Assembly (NCBI RefSeq): GCF_003591655.1
Contig: NZ_QVRA01000015.1
Location: forward strand, 39,708-103,707
Length of the DNA: 64,000 nucleotides
From: Sphingobium terrigena
Lineage (GTDB): Bacteria > Pseudomonadota > Alphaproteobacteria > Sphingomonadales > Sphingomonadaceae
Reading direction: 5' to 3'
The notes below the pieces were generated by a model. That model ran no database searches. It was not told the origin of the DNA and was given only the letters and a program-made list of their open reading frames with translations. Position 1 is the stretch's first letter. Each line of letters starts with the position of its first letter. Below, one piece after another: positions 28,009-37,682 of this stretch. The position numbers and the translations under genes were made by a program.

Positions 28009-29217
28009 TCAACGTCCTATTGATGTAAGCGCGCGATCAAGATCAGCGATCACATCGTCGGCATCTTCCAGTCCGACGTTCAGGCGCAGCATATCCTCGG
28101 TAATGCCGACCTCCAGCCGCGCCGCTTCGGCCATGCCGAAATGGGTGGTGGAGGCAGGATGGGTCATGAGCGATCGCGAGTCGCCGATATTATTGCTGAT
28201 ATCGACCAGTTCGAGACCGTTGAGCAGACCATGCGCCTCCGCCCGGCCACCGCCGACATAGAGCGAGAAGATGGGACCGGCCATGTCCATCTGCGACATG
28301 GCGAGTGCATGCTGGGGATGGCTTTCGAGGCCGGGGTAGAGAACCTTGGCCACGCGGCCTTCGAGGAAGGCGGCAACCTTGAGCGCATTCTCGCTCTGGC
28401 GGCGGATGCGCAGGTCGAGCGTTTCCAGACCTTTCAGCACCACCCAGGCGTTGAACGGGCTGAGCGTCGGGCCGGTGTTGCGGTGGAAGGGCAGCAGGAC
28501 ATTGTCGATCCAGTCGCGCGTGCCGCAAATCGCCCCCGCCAGCACCCGGCCCTGCCCGTCCATCATCTTGGTCGCGCTATAGGCAACGACGTCCGCGCCA
28601 AACTCCATTGGCCGCTGGAGCGCGGGCGAGGCGAAGGCATTGTCGACGACGCTGGTGATGCCATGCGCCCTGGCAATGGCGCAGACGGCGCGCAGGTCCA
28701 CCACGTCCATGGTCGGATTGGCGGGGGTTTCAAAGAAAAACACCTTGGTATTGGGCTGGATTGCGGCTTCCCATGCGGCGGTGTCGCGCGCGTCGATCGT
28801 GGTGGTTTCGATCCCGAATTTGGGCAGCAGCGTGTCGGTCAGCCAACGGCAGGAGCCAAAGGCCGCCTTGGCCGCGACGACATGGTCGCCCGCCGACAGC
28901 TGGCACAACAGAGCGGCCGTCATCGCCGCCATGCCGGTGGCGGTCGCGCGGCAGGCCTCTGCCCCTTCGAGCAGGGCGATACGCTGTTCCAGCATCTCCA
29001 CGGTCGGATTCTGGAGGCGCGAATAGGTCATGCCCTGCTGTTCACCGGCGAAGCGCGCGGCGGCGTCCTCCGCCCGGTCATAGCTGTAGCCGCTGGTCAG
29101 GAAGAGCGCTTCGGAGGTTTCGCCCCATTCGCTGCGCGCGGTGCCGCCCCGGATGGCCAGCGTGGCTGGCTTCCAGTTCTTCGTGATCTCCGGGTTCTGA
29201 CCGCTTTTCCGCTTCAT
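28009..29217 (-). CDS. metZ: O-succinylhomoserine sulfhydrylase
   Basis: MetZ uses PLP to replace the succinyl group of O-succinylhomoserine with sulfide, giving homocysteine for methionine. The 402-aa Cys/Met-metabolism enzyme has Lys217 as the PLP lysine (YSATKMMDGQGRV), YSRLQNPT and ETPANPTMDV. The motif set is nearer MetZ than cystathionine gamma-synthase. Its start overlaps the stop of the threonine dehydratase gene by 4 nt. Confidence 0.9.
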   Translation of the reverse strand: MKRKSGQNPEITKNWKPATLAIRGGTARSEWGETSEALFLTSGYSYDRAEDAAARFAGEQQGMTYSRLQNPTVEMLEQRIALLEGAEACRATATGMAAMTAALLCQLSAGDHVVAAKAAFGSCRWLTDTLLPKFGIETTTIDARDTAAWEAAIQPNTKVFFFETPANPTMDVVDLRAVCAIARAHGITSVVDNAFASPALQRPMEFGADVVAYSATKMMDGQGRVLAGAICGTRDWIDNVLLPFHRNTGPTLSPFNAWVVLKGLETLDLRIRRQSENALKVAAFLEGRVAKVLYPGLESHPQHALAMSQMDMAGPIFSLYVGGGRAEAHGLLNGLELVDISNNIGDSRSLMTHPASTTHFGMAEAARLEVGITEDMLRLNVGLEDADDVIADLDRALTSIGR

Positions 29218-30212
29218 ATCGCTTTCCGCATGTCTTGCCGCACCACCGGGGTAGCGCCGCCCAATATTTCGGCCATCTGGCTCATGTCGCCATTACCGCC
29301 CGACAGGATAACTGCAACCTTCTTGCCCCGCATCGCGTCCTTTTCCTGTAGCGCGGCGGCGAGCGCAACGGCCCCTGCCCCTTCGGCCAGATTATGGGTG
29401 TCCTGCCAATAATGGCGGATCGCAGCCGCAACTTCATCATCAGTGACGGCAACGAAGCGATCGGCACGGGGACCGAAATAGTCGAGAGCGGCCTGCACCG
29501 GGGTGCAAACGGCGACGCCATCGGCAAAAGTGTAAGCCGTGGGGCTGGCGAGCAACCGGCCCGCCTCGAACGAGCGTTTGGCGGCATCGACATGGGCGGA
29601 CACGACGCCCACGACCTTGGTGTTCAGGCCCAGCGCATCGCGCGCGGCGATGGTGCCGCACAGGCCTGAACCGCAACCGACGGGGACATAGACGGTGTCG
29701 ATGTCCGGCACGGCGTCGAACAGTTCCAGGCCATAGCTGGCGACGCCCCGGACCAGCTCGTCATGATAGGCCGGGACCATGAACAGCCCTTGTTCGGCGG
29801 ACAGGCGGAGGGCTTCTGCCTTGGCGCTGTCGAAATCATGGCCATGTTCGATCAGGGTTGCGCCGAACGCGCGCATTGCGGCGTTCTTTTCCAGCGCATT
29901 GCCGTGGGGAACGACAATCGTCGCCTTCAGCCCGGCGGCAGTGGCGGCGCGGACCTGCGCCTGACCATGATTGCCGCGTGTCGCGGTGATGATGCCGGTG
30001 ACGTGCGGGTGAGTGCGGCGGAGCCAGTCGATATAGGTGATAGCCCCGCGCACCTTGAACGCGCCGGTGGGGGTGTGATTCTCATGCTTGACCCACAGCT
30101 CGCATCCGGCGCGCGCGGCGAGCAGCGGCCAGACATATTGCGGGGTCGGCGGCACCTGCGCATGAACCATCGCGGCGGCAGAGCGGAGCGAGGCGAGGGA
30201 GAAGTCGGTCAT
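29214..30212 (-). CDS. Threonine dehydratase (PLP fold type II)
   Basis: The 332-aa enzyme has the PLP lysine Lys53 in TGAFKVRGA, TRGNHGQAQ and the glycine loop PVGCGSGLCG. It deaminates threonine to 2-oxobutanoate, the first step to isoleucine or threonine catabolism. It lacks the C-terminal ACT/regulatory domain of biosynthetic IlvA, so feedback by isoleucine is unlikely. It shares an operon with metZ and apaG. Serine dehydratase or racemase activity cannot be excluded. Confidence 0.85.
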   Translation of the reverse strand: MTDFSLASLRSAAAMVHAQVPPTPQYVWPLLAARAGCELWVKHENHTPTGAFKVRGAITYIDWLRRTHPHVTGIITATRGNHGQAQVRAATAAGLKATIVVPHGNALEKNAAMRAFGATLIEHGHDFDSAKAEALRLSAEQGLFMVPAYHDELVRGVASYGLELFDAVPDIDTVYVPVGCGSGLCGTIAARDALGLNTKVVGVVSAHVDAAKRSFEAGRLLASPTAYTFADGVAVCTPVQAALDYFGPRADRFVAVTDDEVAAAIRHYWQDTHNLAEGAGAVALAAALQEKDAMRGKKVAVILSGGNGDMSQMAEILGGATPVVRQDMRKAI

Positions 30213-30275
30213 CCCGGCGCTCTAACTGCCGCGCCGGGACCAGGACAGAACCGTTACCGACGAATTGGCCTTCAA

Positions 30276-30695
30276 TCAGGCCGCCCGACGTGGCTGCGCA
30301 TCCATCAGCGGATGCAGGTTCCGTTCTTCCCACGCCATCCGTTCAGCCAATTCGCCTTGCAGGGCGAGTACGGCTTCAAGATAGCCGCTCCAGTCCTGCG
30401 CGATCAGGGTGGGCGTCCAATATTTGATATGATCGCTGTACAGCAGGAACAGGGCACGGATCGCCCGGCCATGTTCGCGCAACAGTGGATCGGCCTGCGC
30501 CGCCAGATGGCCATCGCGCAGGGCCAGGGCACAGGCATCCTCTCGCCCCATATGTTCACGAAACAATTGAGAGAAAGCGATGCGCTTTCGCGCTATATCC
30601 GGCAGGGCTTCGATGCCGCTGGTTCGCATGACGTGCGCGAATTCGCGCATCATCACCCGCAAGGCTTCATGATCCTGCTTCAATGTTATCGACAT
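30276..30695 (-). CDS. Hemerythrin-like HHE-domain protein
   Basis: The 139-aa all-helical protein has spaced metal-ligand-like residues typical of hemerythrin domains: DHE near residue 9, FREHMGRED, REHGRAI, and WEERNLHPLMD near the C-terminus. Such proteins bind a di-iron site and handle O2, NO or iron. The exact ligand set cannot be verified by eye. It lies between leuB and the threonine dehydratase gene as a separate unit. Confidence 0.75.
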   Translation of the reverse strand: MSITLKQDHEALRVMMREFAHVMRTSGIEALPDIARKRIAFSQLFREHMGREDACALALRDGHLAAQADPLLREHGRAIRALFLLYSDHIKYWTPTLIAQDWSGYLEAVLALQGELAERMAWEERNLHPLMDAQPRRAA

Positions 30696-30760
30696 AGGTG
30701 CGTCCCCGTTTTCTACTTAGAACGACGGGGCAGCAAAATCTTAAGGGATGCGGCGGACGG

Positions 30761-31810
30761 TCAGAGGACCGCCAGAACCGCATCGCCCATGTCCACCGTA
30801 TTCATCGCACCGCCCAGATCAGGCGAACGAGCGCCATTGGCCAGCGCCTTTGCCACGGCCTTCTCGATCCGGTCAGCCTGTTCGGGCATCCCCAGCGAAT
30901 AGCGCAGCATCATCGCCGCCGACAGTATGGTGGCGAGCGGATTGGCCTTGCCAGTGCCGGCGATGTCGGGGGCGGAGCCGTGGATCGGTTCATACAGCCC
31001 CTGCCCGCTGCCGTTCAGCGTGGCCGACGCCAGCATTCCGATGGAGCCGACGCACATGCTGGCCTGATCCGACAATATGTCGCCGAACAGGTTGCCGGTG
31101 ACGATGACGTCGAACTGGCCGGGGTTGCGGACCAGCTGCATCGCGGCATTGTCCACATACATGTGGCTGAGCGCGACGTCGGGATAGTCCGCCGATACCT
31201 CTATCACCACGTCGCGCCACAGCTGGCTGGTTTCCAGCACATTGGCTTTGTCCACTGAGCAGAGCTTGCCGCGACGGGCGCGGGCGGCCTGAAAGCCGCT
31301 ATGGGCGATGCGGCGCACTTCGGCTTCGTTATAGGACATGACGTCATAGCCTTCGCGCAGGCCGTCGGCGGTGGTGCGGAAGCCCTTTTCGCCGAAATAG
31401 ACGTCGCCATTGGTTTCGCGCACGATCAGCAGGTCGATGGCACCAGCCACTTCGGGCTTGAGCGCGGATTCACCGGCCAGTTCGGGAAACACCTTTGCCG
31501 GACGCAGGTTCGAGAAGAGGCCCAGTTCCTTGCGCAGGCCCAATATCGCCTGTTCAGGACGCAGATGCCGTTCCAGAGCGTCGCAATCGGGATCACCCAC
31601 CGCACCGAACAGGATAGCATCGGCGCGCTTGGCCAGCTCCAGCGTTTCGGGCGGGAGCGGATGGCCGACCGCCTTATAGGCCGCGCCGCCAACCAGCCCA
31701 TGTTCATAGGTCAGGCCGTCAATCGCCAGCGCATCCAGCACGCGCTTGGCCTGATCAACGATTTCGGGACCGATGCCGTCTCCGGGAAACAGGGCAATGA
31801 GCATGTTCAT
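30761..31810 (-). CDS. leuB: 3-isopropylmalate dehydrogenase
   Basis: LeuB oxidises 3-isopropylmalate with NAD+ in leucine synthesis. The 349-aa protein has the start [14 protein letters not shown], the substrate loop [15 protein letters not shown], the metal site [13 protein letters not shown] and [14 protein letters not shown]. An ATG two codons in (31804) is an alternative start. A palindromic repeat separates it from recO. Confidence 0.95.
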   Translation of the reverse strand: MNMLIALFPGDGIGPEIVDQAKRVLDALAIDGLTYEHGLVGGAAYKAVGHPLPPETLELAKRADAILFGAVGDPDCDALERHLRPEQAILGLRKELGLFSNLRPAKVFPELAGESALKPEVAGAIDLLIVRETNGDVYFGEKGFRTTADGLREGYDVMSYNEAEVRRIAHSGFQAARARRGKLCSVDKANVLETSQLWRDVVIEVSADYPDVALSHMYVDNAAMQLVRNPGQFDVIVTGNLFGDILSDQASMCVGSIGMLASATLNGSGQGLYEPIHGSAPDIAGTGKANPLATILSAAMMLRYSLGMPEQADRIEKAVAKALANGARSPDLGGAMNTVDMGDAVLAVL

Positions 31811-31826
31811 CCTATCCTCAACAGAG

Positions 31827-31915
31827 CGTCATCCCCGCGAAGGCGGGGATCCATCTCCCAACCGCGCGCCTGTGGAGAGGGGCGGAGATGGATTCCCGCC
31901 TTCGCGGGAATGACG
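31827..31915. repeat. REP-like inverted repeat between leuB and recO
   Basis: Two 32-nt arms (31827-31858 and 31884-31915) with two mismatches surround a 25-nt loop. The outer part reads CGTCATCCCCGCGAAGGCGG, the widespread proteobacterial type of intergenic palindrome. Confidence 0.85.
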
Positions 31916-31950
31916 GAAAATGTGCGGGACGCTTATGGCCATGCCCCCCT

Positions 31951-32685
31951 TCACGCAACCGCTCTTTTTAGACGATCGACCAACCTTTCCCTTGCGGCCA
32001 GCACATCGGCGCGCCAATCGGTGAGGACGGAGCGTTCAAGGAAGAAGCCGGTGAGGCGCAGTCCGTCGATGATCTGGCTCCATTCGCCTGTCCCTCCCTC
32101 CAGCAGGAAGGACGGGAGCGGCAGCAGCAGGTTTTCGTAGCCGACTGCCCCTGACCGACTGACCGCCGCTGCGCTGCGCGGGCTGACATAGGCAAGGTCG
32201 GTCGCGTCACCCGTCGCAGCACAGCGGGTCAGGTCAAGGCCAAAGCCCAGTTCGGCGAGCAGCAGCAATTCGTAGCGCACAAGCGCCACCGCCCAGCCGC
32301 GTGCTGCGGGGGCCGCCTCTATCGCGCCCAGCACGCCGTCGAGCGCGCTATGGAGCGCGGGATAGGGCGTCCCTTCGGGCAGGGCGATGGCAGTGAGTGC
32401 GCAGGCCCAGTCGATCGCGGCGGCGGGCAAGGGTTCGGCATGGAGCGGTGCGCGGCTATGTGCCAGTTCGACGGTCAGTCCGGCAAGCTGCTCCTCCGTC
32501 CGTGCGCGAAAGGTCGCGGCCACAGCATTGCCGGGGAGCAGCACCGGGCGCATCGCACGGGACCGCCCGCCCCGCACATAGCCCGCGATCAGACCATGAT
32601 CGGGTGTCAACAGCCGCGCAATCGCGCCATGTTCGCCATGGGGGCGCAGCGAACAGACGATAGCGGGGGTGGCGAGGATGGACAT
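31951..32685 (-). CDS. recO: DNA repair protein RecO
   Basis: RecO helps load RecA on gapped DNA with RecF and RecR. The 244-aa protein begins with the OB-fold strand pattern [20 protein letters not shown] and [13 protein letters not shown], followed by a helical domain ([27 protein letters not shown]) with FLLEGG later. No complete zinc cysteine set is apparent. It ends the run leuB/recO/uvrC on the minus strand. Confidence 0.92.
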   Translation of the reverse strand: MSILATPAIVCSLRPHGEHGAIARLLTPDHGLIAGYVRGGRSRAMRPVLLPGNAVAATFRARTEEQLAGLTVELAHSRAPLHAEPLPAAAIDWACALTAIALPEGTPYPALHSALDGVLGAIEAAPAARGWAVALVRYELLLLAELGFGLDLTRCAATGDATDLAYVSPRSAAAVSRSGAVGYENLLLPLPSFLLEGGTGEWSQIIDGLRLTGFFLERSVLTDWRADVLAARERLVDRLKRAVA

Positions 32686-32704
32686 GGCCTATCCTAGCCC
32701 GCCA

Positions 32705-34621
32705 TCACCCATGAAAATAGTCATAGACCTGCTGCGCCACAGCTGTGGAGACGCCGGGCGCGCGGGCCAGATCCTCCAGGGCCGCGTCGCGGACGGCGCG
32801 GGCGGTGCCGAAATGCATGAGCAGGGCTTTCTTTCGGGCGGGGCCGATGCCGGGAACTTCGTCGAGCGAGGAGACGGTGATCGCCTTGCTGCGTTTGGCG
32901 CGGTGGGCGCCGATGGCGAAGCGGTGGGCTTCGTCGCGCAGGCGCTGGAGGTAGAAGAGGACGGGGTGATTGACCGGCAGCATCAGTTCACGGCCATCCA
33001 TCAGGTGGAAAACCTCCCGCCCGTCGCGGCCATGATGTGGCCCCTTGGCGACGCCGATCATGGTGACATCTTCTATGCCCATTTCCTCCAGCATCGCGCG
33101 GGCGGCTGATAGCTGGCCCTTGCCGCCGTCGATCAGCACCAGATCGGGCCATTCGCCGCTGTCGCGGTCCGGGTCCTCGCGCTGGGCGCGGCCGAAGCGG
33201 CGTTCGAACATGTCGCGCATCATCGCGAAATCATCGTTGGAGATTTCGGGATTTTTCATGTTGAACTTGCGATAGGCGTTTTTGCGGAAGCCTTCGGGTC
33301 CGGCAACGACCATGGCGCCAAGCGCGTGCGCTCCCTGAATATGGCTGTTGTCGTAGATTTCGATGCGGTCGGGGACGCCATCCAGCCCGAACGTCTCGAC
33401 CAGCTCGTCGAGTATCTTGCCCTGGCTGGTCGTTTCGGCGAGGCGGCGGTCGAGCGCCTCCACTGCGTTGCGCTGCGCCTGCTTGATCAGGCGGGTGCGA
33501 TCGCCGCGCTGGGGGACTTCGATGCGGACCTTGCTGCCGATCCGTTCGGTCAGCGCCTGCGCCATCAATTCGCATTCCGCGGGCGCGCGGTCGGTCAGGA
33601 CCAGCTTGGGGGGCGGCACTTCCTCGTAAAATTGGGCCATGAAGCTGGCCAGCACTTCATCCTCGGCCACCTCTGCGGTGTGAACCGGAAAGAAGCTGCG
33701 ATGCCCCCAATTCTGGCCGCCGCGAATGAAGAAGGCCTGGATGCACATCGCCCCGCCCTTTTGCGCCAGCGCGAAAATGTCGGCGTCGCCAAGGCCTTCG
33801 GCGTTGATCGCCTGCGACCCTTGAATAAAGGTCAGGGCTTTGAGGCGATCGCGGATGACCGCGGCTTGCTCGAAATCCATCGCGTCGGACGCGGCCTGCA
33901 TTGCGGTGCCGAGCTTTTGCTGCACCTTGGTCGATTTGCCGCCGAGGAAATCCTGCGCGTCGCGGACCAGTTCGGCATAGCCGTCCGGGTCGATGCGATC
34001 GACGCAGGGGGCCGAGCAGCGCTTGATTTGATAGAGGAGGCAGGGGCGCGATCGGTTGGCGAAGAAGCTGTCGGTGCAGGAGCGGAGCAGGAAGAGTTTT
34101 TGCAGCGCGTTGATGGTGCGGGTGACCGAGCCTGCGCTGGCAAAGGGGCCATAATAGCGGCCCTTCGCCTTGCGCGCGCCGCGATGTTTCTGGACGCGGG
34201 GGAAGGCGTGATCCTCCCGCAGCAGGATGAAGGGGAAGCTTTTGTCGTCGCGCAGCAGGACGTTGTAGGGCGGGCGGTAGCGCTTGATCAGTTGCGCCTC
34301 CAGCAACAGGGCTTCCGCCTCGCTGTTGGTGGTCACGATGGTCATGCTGCGGGTCTGGGCGACCATGCGTTGCAAGCGGCGGGGGAGCCGGTCGACCTGG
34401 GTATAATTGGCGACGCGATTCTTGAGCGCGCGCGCCTTCCCCACATAGAGGACGTCGCCGCGCGCGTCGTGCATCCGGTACACGCCGGGCCGGGTCGGCA
34501 GCGTGCGCAGCGTCGTGCGGATCGCCTCTATCCCGACGTCAAGGTCGGGGGTGCCGGAGCCGCGGACCGTGTAGCTGGCCTTGTCCTCATTGAAACGGTC
34601 GGGGGATTGGGGTTGCGACAT
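32705..34621 (-). CDS. uvrC: Excinuclease ABC subunit C
   Basis: UvrC makes the two incisions in nucleotide-excision repair. The 638-aa protein has the N-terminal GIY-YIG nuclease (PGVYRMHDARGDVLYVGKA), a UVR domain, the RNase H-like nuclease with YDNSHIQGAHALGAMV and LVLIDGGKGQL, and C-terminal helix-hairpin-helix motifs (VPGIGPARKKALLMHFG). About 40 N-terminal residues precede the GIY-YIG domain. It ends 19 bp before recO begins. Confidence 0.95.
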   Translation of the reverse strand: MSQPQSPDRFNEDKASYTVRGSGTPDLDVGIEAIRTTLRTLPTRPGVYRMHDARGDVLYVGKARALKNRVANYTQVDRLPRRLQRMVAQTRSMTIVTTNSEAEALLLEAQLIKRYRPPYNVLLRDDKSFPFILLREDHAFPRVQKHRGARKAKGRYYGPFASAGSVTRTINALQKLFLLRSCTDSFFANRSRPCLLYQIKRCSAPCVDRIDPDGYAELVRDAQDFLGGKSTKVQQKLGTAMQAASDAMDFEQAAVIRDRLKALTFIQGSQAINAEGLGDADIFALAQKGGAMCIQAFFIRGGQNWGHRSFFPVHTAEVAEDEVLASFMAQFYEEVPPPKLVLTDRAPAECELMAQALTERIGSKVRIEVPQRGDRTRLIKQAQRNAVEALDRRLAETTSQGKILDELVETFGLDGVPDRIEIYDNSHIQGAHALGAMVVAGPEGFRKNAYRKFNMKNPEISNDDFAMMRDMFERRFGRAQREDPDRDSGEWPDLVLIDGGKGQLSAARAMLEEMGIEDVTMIGVAKGPHHGRDGREVFHLMDGRELMLPVNHPVLFYLQRLRDEAHRFAIGAHRAKRSKAITVSSLDEVPGIGPARKKALLMHFGTARAVRDAALEDLARAPGVSTAVAQQVYDYFHG

Positions 34622-34740
34622 GGGGATGGAGATAGCGTGCCGGGCGGGGATCGCAATGGGGGCGGTGGGGGGTAAGGGCTACAGAGAAGCCTCCCCCCTT
34701 CCGGCAGTGCTATTGCGCATATGAAACTGCCCCCCTTCAT

Positions 34741-34850
34741 CGTCATGCTGAACTTGTTTAGCTGCGCTGGCCTTCGGCTCAGCATCCATTTCTCGTCACG
34801 CGCGGCGGCGTTTGGGGCACAATGGATCCTGAAACAAGTTCAGGATGACG
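34741..34850. repeat. REP-like inverted repeat upstream of uvrC
   Basis: Arms of 19 nt (CGTCATGCTGAACTTGTTT at 34741 and its complement at 34832-34850, one mismatch) enclose about 70 nt. It belongs to the GTCATnCTGAACTTGTTT type of alphaproteobacterial intergenic repeat. It sits in the 349-bp gap between uvrC and the atp genes, which is otherwise gene-free. Confidence 0.8.
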
Positions 34851-34916
34851 TTGTAGAAATAATGAAAAGACATATGCAATTCCCCTCCCCTTGCAGGGGG
34901 GATTTCCGTGCCAACG

Positions 34917-34947
34917 AAAAAGGGCCGGGATTGCGCCCGGCCCTTTT
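34917..34947 (-). terminator. Terminator of the F0 ATP synthase operon
   Basis: A 12-bp stem AAAAGGGCCGGG/CCCGGCCCTTTT with a 6-nt loop lies 24 nt past the b-subunit stop and yields a U-run on the minus strand. It is symmetric and could work both ways. Confidence 0.9.
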
Positions 34948-34970
34948 GCGTTTTGTCTGGCGCGCGGTGG

Positions 34971-35585
34971 TCAGACGACCGGGCCAAGTCCCTTGATGGC
35001 GCTGTCGACCATGGCCTTGTCGGCGCTGGCATTATGGCCCTGAGCGATCAGGCTGGCGGCAGCGCTCGTCGCGGCGTTGACGGCGCGGGCGCGGATGGCG
35101 GTGATGGCAGCGCGTTCGGCGGCGCCGATCTTGTCCTCGGCCATTTTCTGGCGGCGGACGACCAGGTCGGCGGCGTTGGTGCGGGCATCCTCCAGCAGGG
35201 TTTCGGCCTCATGCTCGGCAGACTTGCGCATCGCTTCGGCTTCACCCGTGGCGGCGGCGAGTTTCGCCTCATATTCCGCCTTGAGCGCGTCAGCTTCGGC
35301 GCGCAGCTTGGAGGCTTCGGCGAGTTGGGCCTTGATCTGCGCGATCCGGCCGTCAAGAACGCCGCCGATCAGCGCCGGCACCTTCTTGAACAGGAGGATG
35401 GCGATGAAGGCTGCCATGGCCAGGCTGACCCAGGCGGTGGCGTCCATGCCGACCGCTTTGGGGTCCGTATGGGGGGCGACGCCTTCATGCGCGACGGTGC
35501 CGACCGGCTCCATCCCTTCGGCATGGATCGCCTGGTCGAGGGTCGGGGGCGTTTCGCCCTGATGCTGTGCTGCTGCCTCAGCCAT
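34971..35585 (-). CDS. atpF: ATP synthase F0 subunit b
   Basis: Subunit b links F0 to F1 as the peripheral stator stalk. The 204-aa protein has a His/Pro/Ala-rich N-terminal extension (1-45), one membrane helix (about 50-66), then a long charged coiled coil (75-190). The N-terminal extension is longer than in E. coli b. The start overlaps the b' stop by 8 nt. In photosynthetic and alphaproteobacterial lineages b and b' form a heterodimer. Confidence 0.9.
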   Translation of the reverse strand: MAEAAAQHQGETPPTLDQAIHAEGMEPVGTVAHEGVAPHTDPKAVGMDATAWVSLAMAAFIAILLFKKVPALIGGVLDGRIAQIKAQLAEASKLRAEADALKAEYEAKLAAATGEAEAMRKSAEHEAETLLEDARTNAADLVVRRQKMAEDKIGAAERAAITAIRARAVNAATSAAASLIAQGHNASADKAMVDSAIKGLGPVV

Positions 35586-36072
35586 GGGCCAGTGCCGCCT
35601 TTACTGCGTTGCGGGCTGCATCGTCCGACGCTTGCACGCCAGCGATACGGGCCACCATGTCGCGTGCCGCATCGGCAGCGACGGTTTCAATTTCTGCCAG
35701 AGCGGCGTCGCTTGCAGCCTTGATCCGGGCTTCGGCAGCCGCGATTTTGGCGGCGACTTCGGCATCGGCGGCGGCGAGCTTGGTTTCGGATGCCTTGGCG
35801 GCTTGCGCCTTGGCCTGAACCAGCGTCGCCTGGGCGGCGGCACGGCTTTGCGCGTCACGGACGCGATAGTCGGCTTCCGCTTCGTCGGCGCGGGCGAAGG
35901 CGGCCTTGGCCGCGTCCAGATCACCACTGATCTTCGCGTCGCGCGCGTCCGCCGTACCCTGAACCTTGGGCACCATGCCGAGGCCGATGACGAAGAACAC
36001 GAAGCCGAAGGTCAACAGCAACCAGAAAATCTGGCTGGAGTAGGTTTCGGCAATTTGCGCGATTTGAGGCAT
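35578..36072 (-). CDS. ATP synthase F0 subunit b'
   Basis: The 164-aa protein has one N-terminal membrane helix (IFWLLLTFGFVFFVIGLGMV, about 15-34) and a long Ala-rich coiled coil (40-160). It is the b' partner of the stator dimer. It follows atpE and precedes b in the usual alphaproteobacterial order. b and b' are distinguished by position and helix start; the assignment could be swapped. Confidence 0.88.
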   Translation of the reverse strand: MPQIAQIAETYSSQIFWLLLTFGFVFFVIGLGMVPKVQGTADARDAKISGDLDAAKAAFARADEAEADYRVRDAQSRAAAQATLVQAKAQAAKASETKLAAADAEVAAKIAAAEARIKAASDAALAEIETVAADAARDMVARIAGVQASDDAARNAVKAALAHG

Positions 36073-36157
36073 ATCTATCCGTCCGATCAGGGCGCGGTCA
36101 ATTTAAGGGGATGCGGGCGGAGCGGCACGATACCGCCCTGCCCGCGTCCGAACCGTG

Positions 36158-36385
36158 TCAGGCCACGAACACCAGGATCATGGCGATAACGAACGCCAGC
36201 AGACCCAGAAGTTCCGCCGCGGCGAAACCGATGAACAGACGACCCTGCTGGCCATCAGCAGCACCCGGATTGCGCAGCGCGCCTTCGAGGAATGCGCTGA
36301 ACACGTTGCCCACACCGAGGGCGGCGATGCCCGCACCGATGGCGGCCAGGCCAGCACCGAGCAGCTTTGCGGCTTCTGCGTCCAT
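36158..36385 (-). CDS. atpE: ATP synthase F0 subunit c
   Basis: The c-ring subunit carries protons through F0. The 75-aa protein is a helical hairpin: helix 1 with the GAGIAALGVGN pattern, a polar loop RNPGAADGQQ, and helix 2 with the ion-binding Glu58 in FAAAELLGLL. No sodium-type second carboxylate is evident, so it is a proton type. Confidence 0.95.
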   Translation of the reverse strand: MDAEAAKLLGAGLAAIGAGIAALGVGNVFSAFLEGALRNPGAADGQQGRLFIGFAAAELLGLLAFVIAMILVFVA

Positions 36386-36438
36386 GTCGTAAACTCCTTC
36401 GTTAGAATATTGATAATGTTGACGAAATTACGGAAATC

Positions 36439-37224
36439 TTAATGCAGGTTCTCGGCATCGTTGAGATAGACCGAGGTCAGCAGCGCGAACACATAGGCCT
36501 GGATCACGGCGACCAGCATTTCCAGCGCGCTGATGCCGATCATCAGGATGAAGCTGGCGGTGCCGACGGTGAGGCCCAGGGCAGGCGACGCATTGGCGCT
36601 GTTGATGACGAAGCCCGCAAGCACCTTCAGCAGGACGTGGCCAGCGGTCATCGCGACGAACAGTCGCAGGCCCAGGCTGAACGGACGCACCATGAAGGAG
36701 ACGAGTTCAATAAGGAAGAGTGGCGGGATCATCAGCGCGGGCGTGCCGTGCGGAATGAAGAGCGAGAAGAAATGGAAGCCATGTTTGGCAAAGCCGACGA
36801 TCAGGACGATCGAGAAGCTCATGATCGCCAGCACGCCGGTGGCGGTGAAATGGCTGGTGAAGGTGAAGGGGTGAAGCCCGACCAGGCCCAGCGGCAACAT
36901 GCCAAGCAGATTGGCCAGCAGGATGAACATGAAGAGCGAAAAGACGTAGGGGATATATTTGCGCCCCTTGTCACCGATATTCGCGATCAGCAGGTTCTTG
37001 ATGAAGCCGGTCATATATTCGACCGCCATCTGCCAGCGACCGGGGACCAGTTCGCGCTTCATGCCGCCGATCACGAAGATCCACAGCACCACAGCAGCCA
37101 GCACCATATAGAGGGCGCTGTTGGTGAAGGCGATGTTGAAGCCGCCGAGCGACAGATGATCCGTACCGAACAGGGGTTCGATCGCAAATTGATGCATCGG
37201 ATCGATTTTGCCGGATTCTGCCAC
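36439..37224 (-). CDS. atpB: ATP synthase F0 subunit a
   Basis: Subunit a forms the proton half-channels next to the c-ring. The 261-aa protein has five to six membrane helices. The essential Arg lies in MVRPFSLGLRLFVAMTAGHVLL, and the last helix carries the conserved YVFALLTSVYLNDA. It lies between atpE and atpI with 53 and 134 nt spacers. Confidence 0.95.
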   Translation of the reverse strand: MAESGKIDPMHQFAIEPLFGTDHLSLGGFNIAFTNSALYMVLAAVVLWIFVIGGMKRELVPGRWQMAVEYMTGFIKNLLIANIGDKGRKYIPYVFSLFMFILLANLLGMLPLGLVGLHPFTFTSHFTATGVLAIMSFSIVLIVGFAKHGFHFFSLFIPHGTPALMIPPLFLIELVSFMVRPFSLGLRLFVAMTAGHVLLKVLAGFVINSANASPALGLTVGTASFILMIGISALEMLVAVIQAYVFALLTSVYLNDAENLH

Positions 37225-37255
37225 GCTGGACCCCTGTTACGTCTAAACCGTCGGA

Positions 37256-37339
37256 TTAGAGCGGTTTACGAACCGCTCTAAATCTATACTTTTGCGCGGT
37301 TTCCGAGTCATCAGATGATTCCATCTGATTAGAAACCGC
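37256..37339. repeat. Paired palindromes between atpI and atpB
   Basis: The first is TTAGAGCGGTT-TACG-AACCGCTCTAA (37256-37281, perfect). The second nests GCGGTTTC/GAAACCGC (37296-37303 and 37332-37339) around ATCAGATG/CATCTGAT. Both share the AACCGCT core. They look like units of one dispersed family and lie inside the atp operon, where they may tune atpI versus atpB expression. Confidence 0.75.
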
Positions 37340-37358
37340 TCCCAGACAAAAGCGTCCC

Positions 37359-37682
37359 TTATTCCGGGGGACGCTTCGTCGTCGTCAATCTGATGATGTT
37401 CCTGAACGCCGCCACGATGCCAAGACCGAGGAAAACGAGCAGGAGCCATGGGGATGTGCCAAACAGCCGGTCGAGAACCCAGCCGATCAACGCACCGCCG
37501 ACAAGACCGCCGATCAGTTCCGCAAGAACCCGGTTGCCCAGGCGAGACCCATCGTCCGCCTGCTGCTCCACAGCCCCCTGCCTGACCTTTTCGACGGATT
37601 CAGCGCGCGCGATCCGCTCTTCCAGAGACGTGATGCGCGCGTCCTCCCCCGCCGGGTCCTGTCCGGGTCCATCCGCAACCAT
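37359..37682 (-). CDS. atpI: AtpI/AtpZ-type ATP synthase accessory protein
   Basis: The 107-aa protein has a charged N-terminal region (1-50) and two membrane helices (about 55-72 and 77-95) with LIGGLVGGALIGWVLDRLF, typical of AtpI/AtpZ proteins thought to help c-ring assembly or ion supply. I chose the ATG at 37682 because GGAGG lies 6 nt upstream; the ATG at 37688 abuts that site. It is the first gene of the F0 operon. Confidence 0.88.
   Translation of the reverse strand: MVADGPGQDPAGEDARITSLEERIARAESVEKVRQGAVEQQADDGSRLGNRVLAELIGGLVGGALIGWVLDRLFGTSPWLLLVFLGLGIVAAFRNIIRLTTTKRPPE

Noticed and set aside
28141..29412. 423-aa open frame on the plus strand
   Set aside because: Antisense of metZ and part of the threonine dehydratase gene.
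33326..34675. 449-aa open frame on the plus strand
   Set aside because: Antisense of uvrC, whose domains are intact.
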